Of a stretch of DNA of 7,999 nucleotides, positions 1-6,419 are shown piece after piece. Position 1 is the first letter of the stretch; every line of letters begins with the position of its first letter. The stretch lies in assembly GCA_017849395.1 (NCBI GenBank), contig JAFIHO010000115.1, positions 1 through 7,999 of the forward strand. Direction: 5' to 3'. The notes under the pieces are model-generated. The model was not told where the DNA came from, made no database searches, and saw only the letters and a list, made by a program, of their open reading frames with translations. Position numbers and translations under genes: made by a program. This DNA is from Hyphomicrobiales bacterium (GTDB taxonomy: Bacteria > Pseudomonadota > Alphaproteobacteria > Micropepsales > Micropepsaceae).

Positions 1-375
1 CCGGTTCAGTTGGGTTGGAGCGTGCGCGACGGAAAAAGAGATCTGCAGCAATTGGCCAAAGGAGGTCACGCGCGGCTCGAAAGTGATCTCCACTGCCTCG
101 GCATGGCCGGTCCATTCCTGCTGGACCAGTTTGTAGGTGGCTGTTGATTTAAGGCCGCCCGAATAGCCCGCAACAACCTGGCTCACGCCCTGCACATGCG
201 CGAACAGGCCCTGCTGACCCCAGAAACAGCCGCCCGCCAGAACGGCGATTTCAACAGGCTCGGCGTTTGGCGGATCGAGTTCCGGTGCCGGAATGGGTTT
301 GCGCAGATCCTTGGCGGCGGACGCGCCCGCGAACAGCAGGATGGCGGGCGCGGCGAGGATATGGCGGCGTTTCAT
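1..375 (-). CDS. msrA: Exported peptide-methionine (S)-S-oxide reductase MsrA, C-terminus cut by window edge
   Basis: MsrA reduces the S-epimer of methionine sulfoxide in oxidised proteins. The 125 visible residues are open in frame to position 1. The active-site motif GGCFWG is at residues 48-53, with the nucleophilic cysteine at C50. The family's TGHAEAVEI segment, whose glutamate takes part in catalysis, and the APTQLNR segment are also present. Residues 1-21 look like a signal peptide: KRRHIL, a hydrophobic stretch, then an Ala-Ser-Ala site. The twin arginine hints at Tat export, so I infer a periplasmic enzyme; many MsrA proteins are cytosolic. After GCFWG the sequence reads QQGLF instead of the more usual xE. 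The ATG at 375 is supported by AAGGAG at 382-387, 6 nt upstream. The missing C-terminus would carry any resolving cysteines. The gene is divergent from the membrane cluster starting at 499. I see no EcfG-type motif pointing toward it. Confidence 0.93.
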   Translation of the reverse strand, partial: MKRRHILAAPAILLFAGASAAKDLRKPIPAPELDPPNAEPVEIAVLAGGCFWGQQGLFAHVQGVSQVVAGYSGGLKSTATYKLVQQEWTGHAEAVEITFEPRVTSFGQLLQISFSVAHAPTQLNR

Positions 376-436
376 GGATCGCTCCTTCCAGGCCGGTCCG
401 ACAGTGACAGATACTGCCGGGTCTTGCCATCGGAAT

Positions 437-461
437 GGAACGGCTCGGGGCCTGAGCCGTT
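437..461 (+). promoter_or_regulatory. EcfG (general stress sigma factor) promoter P1
   Basis: GGAAC lies at 437-441 and CGTT at 458-461, separated by exactly 16 bases. This matches the GGAAC-N16/17-CGTT consensus reported for alphaproteobacterial EcfG-type sigma factors (SigT in Caulobacter). It points at the small gene starting at 499. The predicted transcript start, near 468, would leave a leader of about 30 nt that includes the GGGAG ribosome binding site at 487-491. The call is supported by a second match with identical spacing at 856-880. There is no experimental evidence in the sequence itself. Confidence 0.72.
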
Positions 462-462
462 T
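439..462 (+). repeat. Inverted repeat with T-run, overlapping promoter P1
   Basis: ACGGCTC at 440-446 and GAGCCGT at 454-460 form a perfect 7-bp inverted repeat around a 7-base loop. A further A-T pair (439/461) extends it, and a T-run covers 460-464. Read alone it resembles a plus-strand intrinsic terminator. However, its outer arms are parts of the GGAAC and CGTT elements of promoter P1, and no plus-strand gene lies upstream to be terminated. It could be an operator or chance symmetry of the promoter, or a terminator for an unseen transcript. I favour a promoter-associated role. Confidence 0.55.
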
Positions 463-498
463 TTGTAGCCAGTCATAACATTATCTGGGAGATCGGCG

Positions 499-672
499 AT
501 GCCTGATGTCATCGTGGAAAAAACCTCGGGTTCCGGAAACACCATTCTCGGCTTCATCCTGGGCGGCGTGCTGGTGGCCGTCGCGATTGTCGGCTTCTTC
601 ATGTGGGACAATTTCAAGAGCCATGGCGGTCAGGGCCCGGCGCCGGTCCACGTCACGGTCAAACCCAAGTGA
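499..672 (+). CDS. Small single-helix membrane protein, 57 aa, function unknown
   Basis: I do not recognise a named family. The protein has a short polar N-terminus (residues 1-14), one hydrophobic helix at about 15-36 rich in G, V, I and F, then a basic, glycine/proline-containing tail ending in KPK. The ATG at 499 is preceded by GGGAG at 487-491, a 7-nt spacing. Its TGA at 670-672 overlaps the next ATG at 672 (TGATG), implying translational coupling. It is the first gene downstream of EcfG-type promoter P1 and so is probably induced in the general stress response. Reality as a gene is supported by the ribosome site, promoter, coupling and membrane-helix pattern; function is unknown. Confidence 0.72.
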   Translation: MPDVIVEKTSGSGNTILGFILGGVLVAVAIVGFFMWDNFKSHGGQGPAPVHVTVKPK

Positions 673-821
673 TGGCAGCCATGAGCGCGGCAAAACTGAT
701 CGGCCTTCTGTTCCTCTGTTCGGCCTTCATCCTGATCGGCGGGGGCGTTGGATTCATCGTGTGGAACCAGCAGGTGGGCATTGCGCAGGCGCACAGCGCG
801 CCTGCAGCGCAAGCGCAATAA
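672..821 (+). CDS. Small single-helix membrane protein, 49 aa, function unknown
   Basis: No family is recognised. A hydrophobic helix spans about residues 9-31 (containing a single cysteine, C16), followed by an Ala/Gln-rich C-terminal tail (about 32-49). The start at 672 overlaps the stop of the preceding gene by one base. A second in-frame ATG at 681 (residue 4) is an alternative; neither has a strong Shine-Dalgarno, so translation probably depends on coupling. An in-frame start at 603 is also open, but it lies within the preceding gene and would add a non-membrane extension, so I reject it. It is probably cotranscribed from P1. Confidence 0.62.
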   Translation: MAAMSAAKLIGLLFLCSAFILIGGGVGFIVWNQQVGIAQAHSAPAAQAQ

Positions 822-855
822 AACATGCCCCGCGCGTCAACCGCGCGCCTGCATG

Positions 856-880
856 GGAACGAGTGTCACTGCTGATCGTT
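856..880 (+). promoter_or_regulatory. EcfG (general stress sigma factor) promoter P2
   Basis: GGAAC at 856-860 and CGTT at 877-880 are separated by 16 bases, the same arrangement as P1. The expected transcript start is near 887, giving a leader of about 18 nt that contains the AGGGAGGA ribosome site (893-900) of the 24-residue gene at 905. An internal promoter here would allow the 24-residue and 275-residue proteins to be made independently of the two upstream small genes. Confidence 0.75.
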
Positions 881-904
881 GTGCGCAGATCAAGGGAGGA
901 ACAT

Positions 905-979
905 ATGGATAGCATCATCTACCTTGTTGGGCTTGTGGTGGTCGTCATGGCGATCCTGTCCTTCCTGGGCCTGCACTGA
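905..979 (+). CDS. Micro-protein of 24 aa, a single transmembrane helix
   Basis: The product is almost entirely one hydrophobic helix (about residues 3-22), with MDSIIY at the N-terminus and FLGLH at the C-terminus. It is too short for most gene finders. Its reality is supported by an excellent ribosome site, AGGGAGGA at 893-900, four bases before the ATG. An EcfG-type promoter (P2) is correctly placed upstream, and the TGA at 977-979 overlaps the ATG of the next gene at 979 (TGATG). I have a general memory of similarly short MDxIIYLxGLxVVxM membrane peptides in proteobacteria, but no assigned function. It may be a small subunit or regulator of the downstream membrane protein (inference). Confidence 0.72.
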   Translation: MDSIIYLVGLVVVVMAILSFLGLH

Positions 980-1806
980 TGACAAGCTATGACGGACAGT
1001 TGACGACCACGGCACGCACCGGCAGCCAATGGTTTCCCATTGTGGCAGGGGCGCTTGTTGCTGTCGGAATTTCGGTAACCCTTACAAGCTTCGGCGCCGC
1101 CATCGGCCTGTCCGTCATGTCGGGCACGCCGACATGGCGCGAATCTTCGGCGTTGCTCTGGTGTGTTTCGGGACTTTTCCTGGTCTTCATAGCGCTGTGG
1201 GCATTCGGCCTGGGAGGCTATGTCGCGGGACGTTTGCGCCAACCGCTGGCACGCGAAGCCAAGGAGACCGCTTTCCATGACGGGCTATATGGCGTCACCT
1301 CCTGGGGGCTGGCGTTGGTTCTGAGCGCGGCCTTGGCCGGAGCGCTGGCATTGGCCGCAAAATCCGATGCGGCTCCCCGGGATCCGGCGGCTTCAACGAC
1401 CGCTGAAGGACTTATTCCGGCCGAACTGGATCTGCTTTTCCGCGACGCCCGGCACGAGCGGAGCGCAGATTTTGCATATCACCGTGCCGAGGCTGGACGC
1501 ATTCTGCTGTCGGCGTCGAGCGCGCGTGGCGTCGTGGCGGATGATCGGGATTATCTCGCGAGTCTGGTCATGACTTATACCGGGCTGGACGAGGAGCGAG
1601 CCGTCAACCGGGTGAACCGTACAGTCGCGAATGCGCGTGAGGCGATCCATCAGGCGCGCGTGGCGGCGGTTCTTCAGGCCTTCATGATCGCGGCATCGCT
1701 GGCGCTGGGCGCAGCGATAGCCTGGTTTGCCGCCGTGGAAGGCGGCAAGGAACGCGACCTGGGCAGGATTCCCGAATGGTCATGGACCCGCAGGCGCACG
1801 GCCTGA
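979..1806 (+). CDS. Four-helix integral membrane protein, stress-linked, function unknown
   Basis: This 275-residue protein has predicted helices at about residues 19-47, 58-85, 104-127 and 229-253. A soluble stretch of about 100 residues (128-228) lies between helices 3 and 4; it is charged and helical, with several Arg/Glu/Ala-rich segments. The first half, with a WFPIVAGALVA start, GxxIGLSV, GGYVAGRLR and FHDGLYG motifs, resembles alphaproteobacterial membrane proteins often labelled 'PhnA-like'. That label says nothing about function, and I give no symbol. The ATG overlaps the stop of the 24-residue gene and has little Shine-Dalgarno of its own, so expression probably depends on coupling and on promoter P2. 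It is convergent with the tRNA gene; the 49-nt gap shows no convincing terminator. Confidence 0.82.
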   Translation: MTSYDGQLTTTARTGSQWFPIVAGALVAVGISVTLTSFGAAIGLSVMSGTPTWRESSALLWCVSGLFLVFIALWAFGLGGYVAGRLRQPLAREAKETAFHDGLYGVTSWGLALVLSAALAGALALAAKSDAAPRDPAASTTAEGLIPAELDLLFRDARHERSADFAYHRAEAGRILLSASSARGVVADDRDYLASLVMTYTGLDEERAVNRVNRTVANAREAIHQARVAAVLQAFMIAASLALGAAIAWFAAVEGGKERDLGRIPEWSWTRRRTA

Positions 1807-1855
1807 CCGGGCACCCGCTGGTTGGGCAGCAAGTAATTGTTCTGATTGAGAAACC

Positions 1856-1930
1856 TGGAGCGGGCGAGGCGAATCGAACGCCCGACCCTAACCTTGGCAA
1901 GGTTATGCTCTACCCCTGAGCTACGCCCGC
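1856..1930 (-). tRNA. tRNA-Gly (anticodon GCC)
   Basis: The minus strand folds into a complete cloverleaf of 75 nt including an encoded CCA (1856-1858). The acceptor stem GCGGGCG/CGCCCGC has seven Watson-Crick pairs. The D stem is GCTC/GAGC, and the anticodon stem TAACC/GGTTA carries the loop TTGCCAA. The variable loop is 5 nt, and the T arm GGGCG/CGCCT (one G-U) carries the loop TTCGATT. The anticodon GCC sits at 1896-1898 and reads GGC and GGU glycine codons. The gene follows glnE on the same strand but has its own promoter. Confidence 0.97.
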
Positions 1931-1950
1931 ATTCCAAGTTCGAGGGGCGG

Positions 1951-1979
1951 GTTATCGCCCAAGCCGGGACGGGATTCAA
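1951..1979 (-). promoter_or_regulatory. Sigma-70-type promoter of tRNA-Gly
   Basis: On the minus strand, TTGAAT (1974-1979) and GATAAC (1951-1956) are separated by 17 bases. The predicted transcript start, near 1944, lies about 14 nt before the mature tRNA end. The bases just after the -10 are CCGCCCC, a GC-rich discriminator typical of stable-RNA promoters under stringent control. The promoter lies between the glnE stop codon and the tRNA. Confidence 0.6.
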
Positions 1980-1999
1980 GCCGCGAAAACCGGAAAGGC

Positions 2000-4876
2000 T
2001 TAACCCATCAACCGATTGAAGATTTGGCGGGTTTCCGCCTGGATATCCCCCAGTCTTGCCTCAAGGTCCGGGAAGCCGGCCGCCCCGCCTGCCCGCACCA
2101 GCAGCGCCTTCAGGCCGGGGGTGGCGGTTTCGGGTTTCAGGGTCTCGTCCAGCGCGATGCGCAGGACCTGGGTCAGGGCGTGCTGGAGCCGCGCCGCACG
2201 GGTCAAAGCCCGCGTGTCTTCGGCGTTCAGTGTCCCCGCTGCACGGAGTTTTTCCAGGGCCGCGATGGTGTTGGTGTCCAGCACGCCGGGATGCGCGGGG
2301 GCATGGATCAGTTGCAGGGTCTGGGCGATGAACTCGATGTCCACCAGGCCGCCCTTGGCAAATTTCAGGTCCCAAATGGCGCGGTCCGAAAATGTGGCGG
2401 CCATTTTCTCACGCATGTCGCGCGCGTCGCGGCGGATGGCGGCGGCTTCGCGCGCTTCGCGCAGACGGCGCGCGATCTCCATTTCCACCTTCGCGCGCAA
2501 TGCATCCGGCCCCGCGATCACGCGCGCCCGCGTGAGGGCCATATGCTCCCAGGTCCAGGCCTCGCTGGCGTGATAACGGGCGAAGGATTCCAGGCTGACC
2601 GCGACCGGCCCCTTGTTGCCGGTCGGGCGCAGGCGCATGTCCACTTCGTATAATGTGCCGGCCGCGGTCGGGGTGGTCAGCGCCGCGATCAGCCGCTGTG
2701 CCAGCCGCGCGAAATAGAGCGAGACCGCAAGCGGCCTTTGCCCATCCGACGCCTCCACGCCAGGCGGCGCGTCATAGACGAAGACCAGATCCAGGTCGGA
2801 GCTGGCGGTCATCTCGCGTCCGCCCAGCTTGCCCATCGCCACCACGACGAAACCGCCGCCCGCCACCCGTCCGGCATGGTCCGCCAGTTCGGCTTCCACC
2901 TGGGGAAGCAGTCCTGCAATCACGGTTTCTGCGATGTCGGCAAAGGCCGGGCCCGCTGCTTCGGCATCGACAGTGCCTTCGACAATCTGAACACCCACGC
3001 GGAAAATTTCCTCGCGCGCGAAACGGCGCGCCGCGTCCAGCTTATCCTCAAACCCGCCGGCCATCTGCTTGCGGAAGCCCGCTTCCAGCGCGGCGCGTTC
3101 CGGCAGACGGGTCAGGAAATCGGCGTCCAGCAGAGCGTCGAGCGTGGAAGGATTGCGGGCCAGATGGGTTGCCAGACGCGGCGCGGAGCCAACGATCTTG
3201 GCCAGCATGTCCAGAAAGCGCGGCTGGGCCAGAAACAGCGAGAAGAGCTGCACGCCCGATGGCAGATTGGACAGGAAGCGATCGAATTGCAGGAAAGCCG
3301 CATCCGGATCGGCAGTGGCGGCCAGCGCCTTCAGGATGGCAGGGACCAGCTTGGTGAGAAGTTCGCGCGCGCGCTCAGAGCGCATGGCGCGGATGCGGCC
3401 ATGGTGCCAGGCGCGGATGGATGCCGACACATGCGCCGCATCGCGATATCCCATCGCGGTGAGGGTTTCCAACGTCTCCGGGTCTTCCTCGACGCCCGTG
3501 AACACCAGACTGCCGCGCGTGTCGGACAAATCCTGCTCGGTCTCGAACAGGCGCGCATAATGGCCCTGCACCGTCTCCAGCACGGCGGTCAAAGCGTCGC
3601 GGAACTGGGCCACTTCGGGATAGCCCATGAAACATCCGGTCTGCGCCACCTCATCCGGGGCGCGGGGCACGGTATGAGTCTGCTGGTCTTCCACCATCTG
3701 CAGGCGATGTTCCAGCGTCCGCAGATAGCGATAGGCGCCTTTCAGTTCCTCTGCCGTTTCCGTCGCGACGCGTCCCTCGGATGCCAGCGCGTCCAGCGCC
3801 GCCATGGTGGCGGGCACGCGCAGGCGCGGATGCCGTCCGCCCAGGATCAATTGCTGGGTCTGGGCGAAAAATTCGATCTCGCGGATGCCGCCGCGGCCAA
3901 GCTTAATATTGTGGCCCGCCACCGCGATCTCGCCATGCCCGGCATGGGCGTGAATCTGGCGCTTGATGGAATGGATGTCTTCGATGGCGGCGAAATCCAG
4001 ATAGCGCCGCCACACGAAGGGGACGATGCCAGCCAGGAAATGCGCGCCGGATTCCGGATCGCCCGCGCAGGCGCGCGCCTTGATCATCGCAGCGCGTTCC
4101 CAGTTCTGGCCCATCGCCTCGTAATAATCCTGCGCCGCATCGGTGGAGATGGCGATTTGTGTGGCGCCCGCGTCGGGGCGCAGACGCAGATCGACGCGGA
4201 ACACATAGCCGTCGCCCGTAACCTCCGCGATCAGCTTTACCAGACCCTGCACGATCGCGACGGCCGCGCCGCGCGGATCGCCGCGCCGGGCGAAGGGAAA
4301 TTTCCCTGCCTCGTAAAACACCACCAGATCGATGTCGCTGGAATAGTTGAGTTCGAATGCGCCATACTTGCCCATCGCCAGCACGACAAGGCCAGTGGTC
4401 TTTTCCAGCGTGGCGCCGTCGCGCTCGGGATGATTGTCGCTGGCCGCCACATGCGCCAGCAGCCGCCGCAGCGCGGCGCCCACGCATACATCCGCGAAGC
4501 GGGTCAGCGCCGCCGTCACCTGTTCGACCGTGAAGCGGCTCGCAATATCGGCCAGCGCCACCGCCAGCGCGCTGCGCCGCTTGGCGATGCGCAGGTCTGT
4601 CATAGCGCGGGCCTCACTCGCGGCCGTTTCCGCGCCCAGCGCGAGGGCTTCCGCCGCCGCCAGGACCGCTTCGGGACCTTGCGCAAAATATTGCGCAAGG
4701 GATTCGGTTTCGCGCAGCGCCAGGCGGCACAGATAGGGGCTGTTGCCGAACGCGCCGTTCAACAGCGCGAGCGCGGCATCATCCGGCGGCACGAAGCCGC
4801 GCTCGGCCAGGCTTTCCAGGGTGCGCGCGGCGCGCGCGGTATCGAATGGCAGGGGTGGAACGCGCAAATCAGTCAT
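2000..4876 (-). CDS. glnE: Bifunctional glutamine synthetase adenylyltransferase/adenylyl-removing enzyme
   Basis: GlnE attaches AMP to, or removes it from, the conserved tyrosine of glutamine synthetase, switching nitrogen assimilation off or on under PII control. The 958-residue length is normal for the family, and both nucleotidyltransferase halves are intact. The N-terminal half (deadenylylation) has GKYGAFELNYSSDIDLVVFY, with metal-binding D181 and D183. The C-terminal half (adenylylation) has GKLGGREMTASSDLDLVFVY, with D694 and D696. The paired KLGRGGIREIEFFAQT (about 325-340) and KFAKGGLVDIEFIAQT (about 838-853) motifs mark each half. A helical linker of about 400-600 joins them. The ATG at 4876 has no Shine-Dalgarno, but a perfect TATAAT lies 12 nt upstream, so the mRNA may be almost leaderless. 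It follows the kinase gene by 71 nt. Confidence 0.97.
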   Translation of the reverse strand: MTDLRVPPLPFDTARAARTLESLAERGFVPPDDAALALLNGAFGNSPYLCRLALRETESLAQYFAQGPEAVLAAAEALALGAETAASEARAMTDLRIAKRRSALAVALADIASRFTVEQVTAALTRFADVCVGAALRRLLAHVAASDNHPERDGATLEKTTGLVVLAMGKYGAFELNYSSDIDLVVFYEAGKFPFARRGDPRGAAVAIVQGLVKLIAEVTGDGYVFRVDLRLRPDAGATQIAISTDAAQDYYEAMGQNWERAAMIKARACAGDPESGAHFLAGIVPFVWRRYLDFAAIEDIHSIKRQIHAHAGHGEIAVAGHNIKLGRGGIREIEFFAQTQQLILGGRHPRLRVPATMAALDALASEGRVATETAEELKGAYRYLRTLEHRLQMVEDQQTHTVPRAPDEVAQTGCFMGYPEVAQFRDALTAVLETVQGHYARLFETEQDLSDTRGSLVFTGVEEDPETLETLTAMGYRDAAHVSASIRAWHHGRIRAMRSERARELLTKLVPAILKALAATADPDAAFLQFDRFLSNLPSGVQLFSLFLAQPRFLDMLAKIVGSAPRLATHLARNPSTLDALLDADFLTRLPERAALEAGFRKQMAGGFEDKLDAARRFAREEIFRVGVQIVEGTVDAEAAGPAFADIAETVIAGLLPQVEAELADHAGRVAGGGFVVVAMGKLGGREMTASSDLDLVFVYDAPPGVEASDGQRPLAVSLYFARLAQRLIAALTTPTAAGTLYEVDMRLRPTGNKGPVAVSLESFARYHASEAWTWEHMALTRARVIAGPDALRAKVEMEIARRLREAREAAAIRRDARDMREKMAATFSDRAIWDLKFAKGGLVDIEFIAQTLQLIHAPAHPGVLDTNTIAALEKLRAAGTLNAEDTRALTRAARLQHALTQVLRIALDETLKPETATPGLKALLVRAGGAAGFPDLEARLGDIQAETRQIFNRLMG

Positions 4877-4888
4877 GCGCGCGTTTAT

Positions 4889-4894
4889 ATTATA
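4889..4894 (-). promoter_or_regulatory. Perfect -10 element (TATAAT) close to the glnE start
   Basis: TATAAT on the minus strand sits in an AT-rich island (4884-4899) flanked by CGCGCG at 4878-4883 and 4900-4905, in an otherwise GC-rich gene cluster. Initiation 6-8 bases downstream would fall at about 4881-4883, only 5-7 nt before the glnE ATG. The -35 region is weak: TTTCCG at 4912-4917 at 17-bp spacing. Activation by a regulator, or another sigma factor, is possible. Confidence 0.45.
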
Positions 4895-4947
4895 TTTGTC
4901 GCGCGGCCGGACGGAAAACCGCCTGCGCAGTTTCCCGATCGACGCTT

Positions 4948-6360
4948 TTACTCGGCGGCGCTCTTGATCGTCGCCAACGGGGCACGCAGCGCCGAGCGGG
5001 GGAAACGCAGGATGGCGCGCAGCCCCGGTGCATTGTCCTCCAGCAGCAGTTGCGCTTCATGGAAATGCGCCACCGCCGCCACCAGCGACAGGCCGAGGCC
5101 CGTGCCGGGCGAATTGCGGCTGGCCTCCAGCCGCACGAAACGCTCCACCACCCGCATCCGGTCTTCGGGCGGAATGCCGGGCCCGCTGTCCGCCACCGCC
5201 AGCTCGACCCCCGTAGCGGTCGCGGCGCAGCGGATGGTCACGCGCCCGCCCGGCGGCGTGTATTTGATGCCATTGTCCACCAGGTTCGCGAGCGCCTGGG
5301 CGATCAGGCTGCGCTTGCCTTCGATGGTCACGTCGCCGCCCGGCAGCAGCGACAGCTTTATGCCCTTCTCTTCCGCCAGCGGTTCGTACAGTTCGGCCAC
5401 ATCTGCCGCCACCGAAACAAGGTCGAAGGGCATCATGGTGCCCCGCGCCGTGCCCGCATCGGTCTCGGCGATCAGGAGCAGCGCGTTGAAGGTGTTGATG
5501 AGCTGATCGGTGTCGGCGATGGCGCGCTCGATCTCGCCGGTGTCGGAGCCCGACGCCGCCAGCCGCGCCTGGGACTGTTCGAGCCGCTGGCGAAGCCGGT
5601 TCAACGGCGTGCGCAGGTCATGCGCCACCGAATCCGTCACTTCGCGCAGGCCCTTCATCAGCCTTTCGATCCGGTCCAGCATGCGGTTGAGATTCTCCGC
5701 GAGCAGGTCGAACTCATCCTTATTGCCCCCCACCGGCACGCGGCGCGACAGGTCGCCCGCGATGATTTCGCCCGAGGTGCGGTTTATGGAGTCCAATCGC
5801 TGCAGCATGTTGCGGCTCATCAGCGCCCCGCCCAGCAGGCCCAGCAGCAGGATCAGCGCCATCGTCCATGGCAGTGTTGTGGTGAACATGCGCTGGGTCA
5901 GGTAGCGTTCATGCACATCCTGTGCGACCAGAAGGGAGAAATTGTCCGCCAGCGCGAACAGGCGTCCGCGCGCGCGGCTGGTCTGGATGGTGCCATTGAT
6001 CCGCCGCTCGTAATCGAACTCGACGAAATTGCCCGGCGCGCTGGCGATATGCGGCCAGGAATCCAGATTGCCCGCCACCACCCGGTGCGTACGGTCGGTC
6101 AGCACATAGAGCGCCTGACCGCCCCGCTGCGAGCGGCCATTCACCGCCTCATACAGTCCGCGCAGACCCAGATTATGATACTGCTCCGCCAGGCCGGTGA
6201 TTTCGGCGTCGATGATCTGATCTGTTTGTGCGTCCAGGGTGCGGCGGGTGTTCCAGTAGGTGAAAGCCAGAAGCGCCGTCACCGAAAATGCGAACAGCAG
6301 CACATAGACCAGGACGATGCGGAACGCCTGACTGCGAAGAACGGTGAAGTGGGTGCGCAT
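4948..6360 (-). CDS. HAMP-domain sensor histidine kinase
   Basis: This 470-residue inner-membrane kinase has a helix at about 13-35, a periplasmic sensor region of about 36-162, and a second helix at about 164-185. A HAMP linker follows to about 235 (DLSRRVPV, then a DEFDLLAENLNRML segment). The HisKA H-box is SVAHDLRTPL with phospho-accepting H247. The ATPase domain shows the N box NLVDNGIKYTP (N359, N363), the G1 box DSGPGIP (from D391) and the G2 box GTGLGLSLV (419-427). All catalytic motifs are intact. The ATG at 6360 has GGAG 10 nt upstream. It is 99 nt downstream of its presumed partner regulator and 71 nt upstream of glnE. The periplasmic sensor region has no motif I can assign, so the signal is unknown. 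An envelope stress signal is inferred from the htrA neighbour. Confidence 0.93.
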   Translation of the reverse strand: MRTHFTVLRSQAFRIVLVYVLLFAFSVTALLAFTYWNTRRTLDAQTDQIIDAEITGLAEQYHNLGLRGLYEAVNGRSQRGGQALYVLTDRTHRVVAGNLDSWPHIASAPGNFVEFDYERRINGTIQTSRARGRLFALADNFSLLVAQDVHERYLTQRMFTTTLPWTMALILLLGLLGGALMSRNMLQRLDSINRTSGEIIAGDLSRRVPVGGNKDEFDLLAENLNRMLDRIERLMKGLREVTDSVAHDLRTPLNRLRQRLEQSQARLAASGSDTGEIERAIADTDQLINTFNALLLIAETDAGTARGTMMPFDLVSVAADVAELYEPLAEEKGIKLSLLPGGDVTIEGKRSLIAQALANLVDNGIKYTPPGGRVTIRCAATATGVELAVADSGPGIPPEDRMRVVERFVRLEASRNSPGTGLGLSLVAAVAHFHEAQLLLEDNAPGLRAILRFPRSALRAPLATIKSAAE

Positions 6361-6419
6361 CGCTCAGCGACTCCGCCGCGCCAAATCTAAGGTCGCGCGG
6401 CGGCACGCAAAACCGGTTC

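Noticed and set aside
440..464. Intrinsic terminator on the plus strand
   Set aside because: No plus-strand gene lies upstream, and the same bases form an exact EcfG-type promoter. It is kept only as an inverted repeat of uncertain role.
822..855. Small gene or hairpin in the gap before promoter P2
   Set aside because: There is no start codon with a ribosome site. The CGCGCG repeats are self-palindromic and expected in GC-rich DNA.
506..979. 157-codon plus-strand frame overlapping the small genes
   Set aside because: It is in a different frame from three short frames that have ribosome sites, helices and stop/start overlaps. Only its last 24 residues, in frame with the micro-protein at 905, make sense.
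1807..1855. Terminator between the membrane protein and tRNA-Gly
   Set aside because: Only a 4-bp stem (GCTG/CAGC at 1817-1830) without a T-run is visible.
1856..1930. Integration site of a genomic island at the 3' end of tRNA-Gly
   Set aside because: I found no second copy of the tRNA 3' end and no integrase in the window, and the flanking genes share the host's base composition.
2738..5506. 922-codon open frame on the plus strand across glnE and the end of the kinase gene
   Set aside because: It lies antisense to a well-conserved glnE with all motifs, its product is a low-quality Arg/Gln/His-rich sequence with no domains, and such long antisense frames are common in GC-rich DNA.
4846..6390. 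514-codon open frame on the plus strand across the kinase gene
   Set aside because: It is the antisense shadow of an intact histidine kinase; the composition is Arg/Gln/His-rich, there is no ribosome site, and it crosses gene boundaries.
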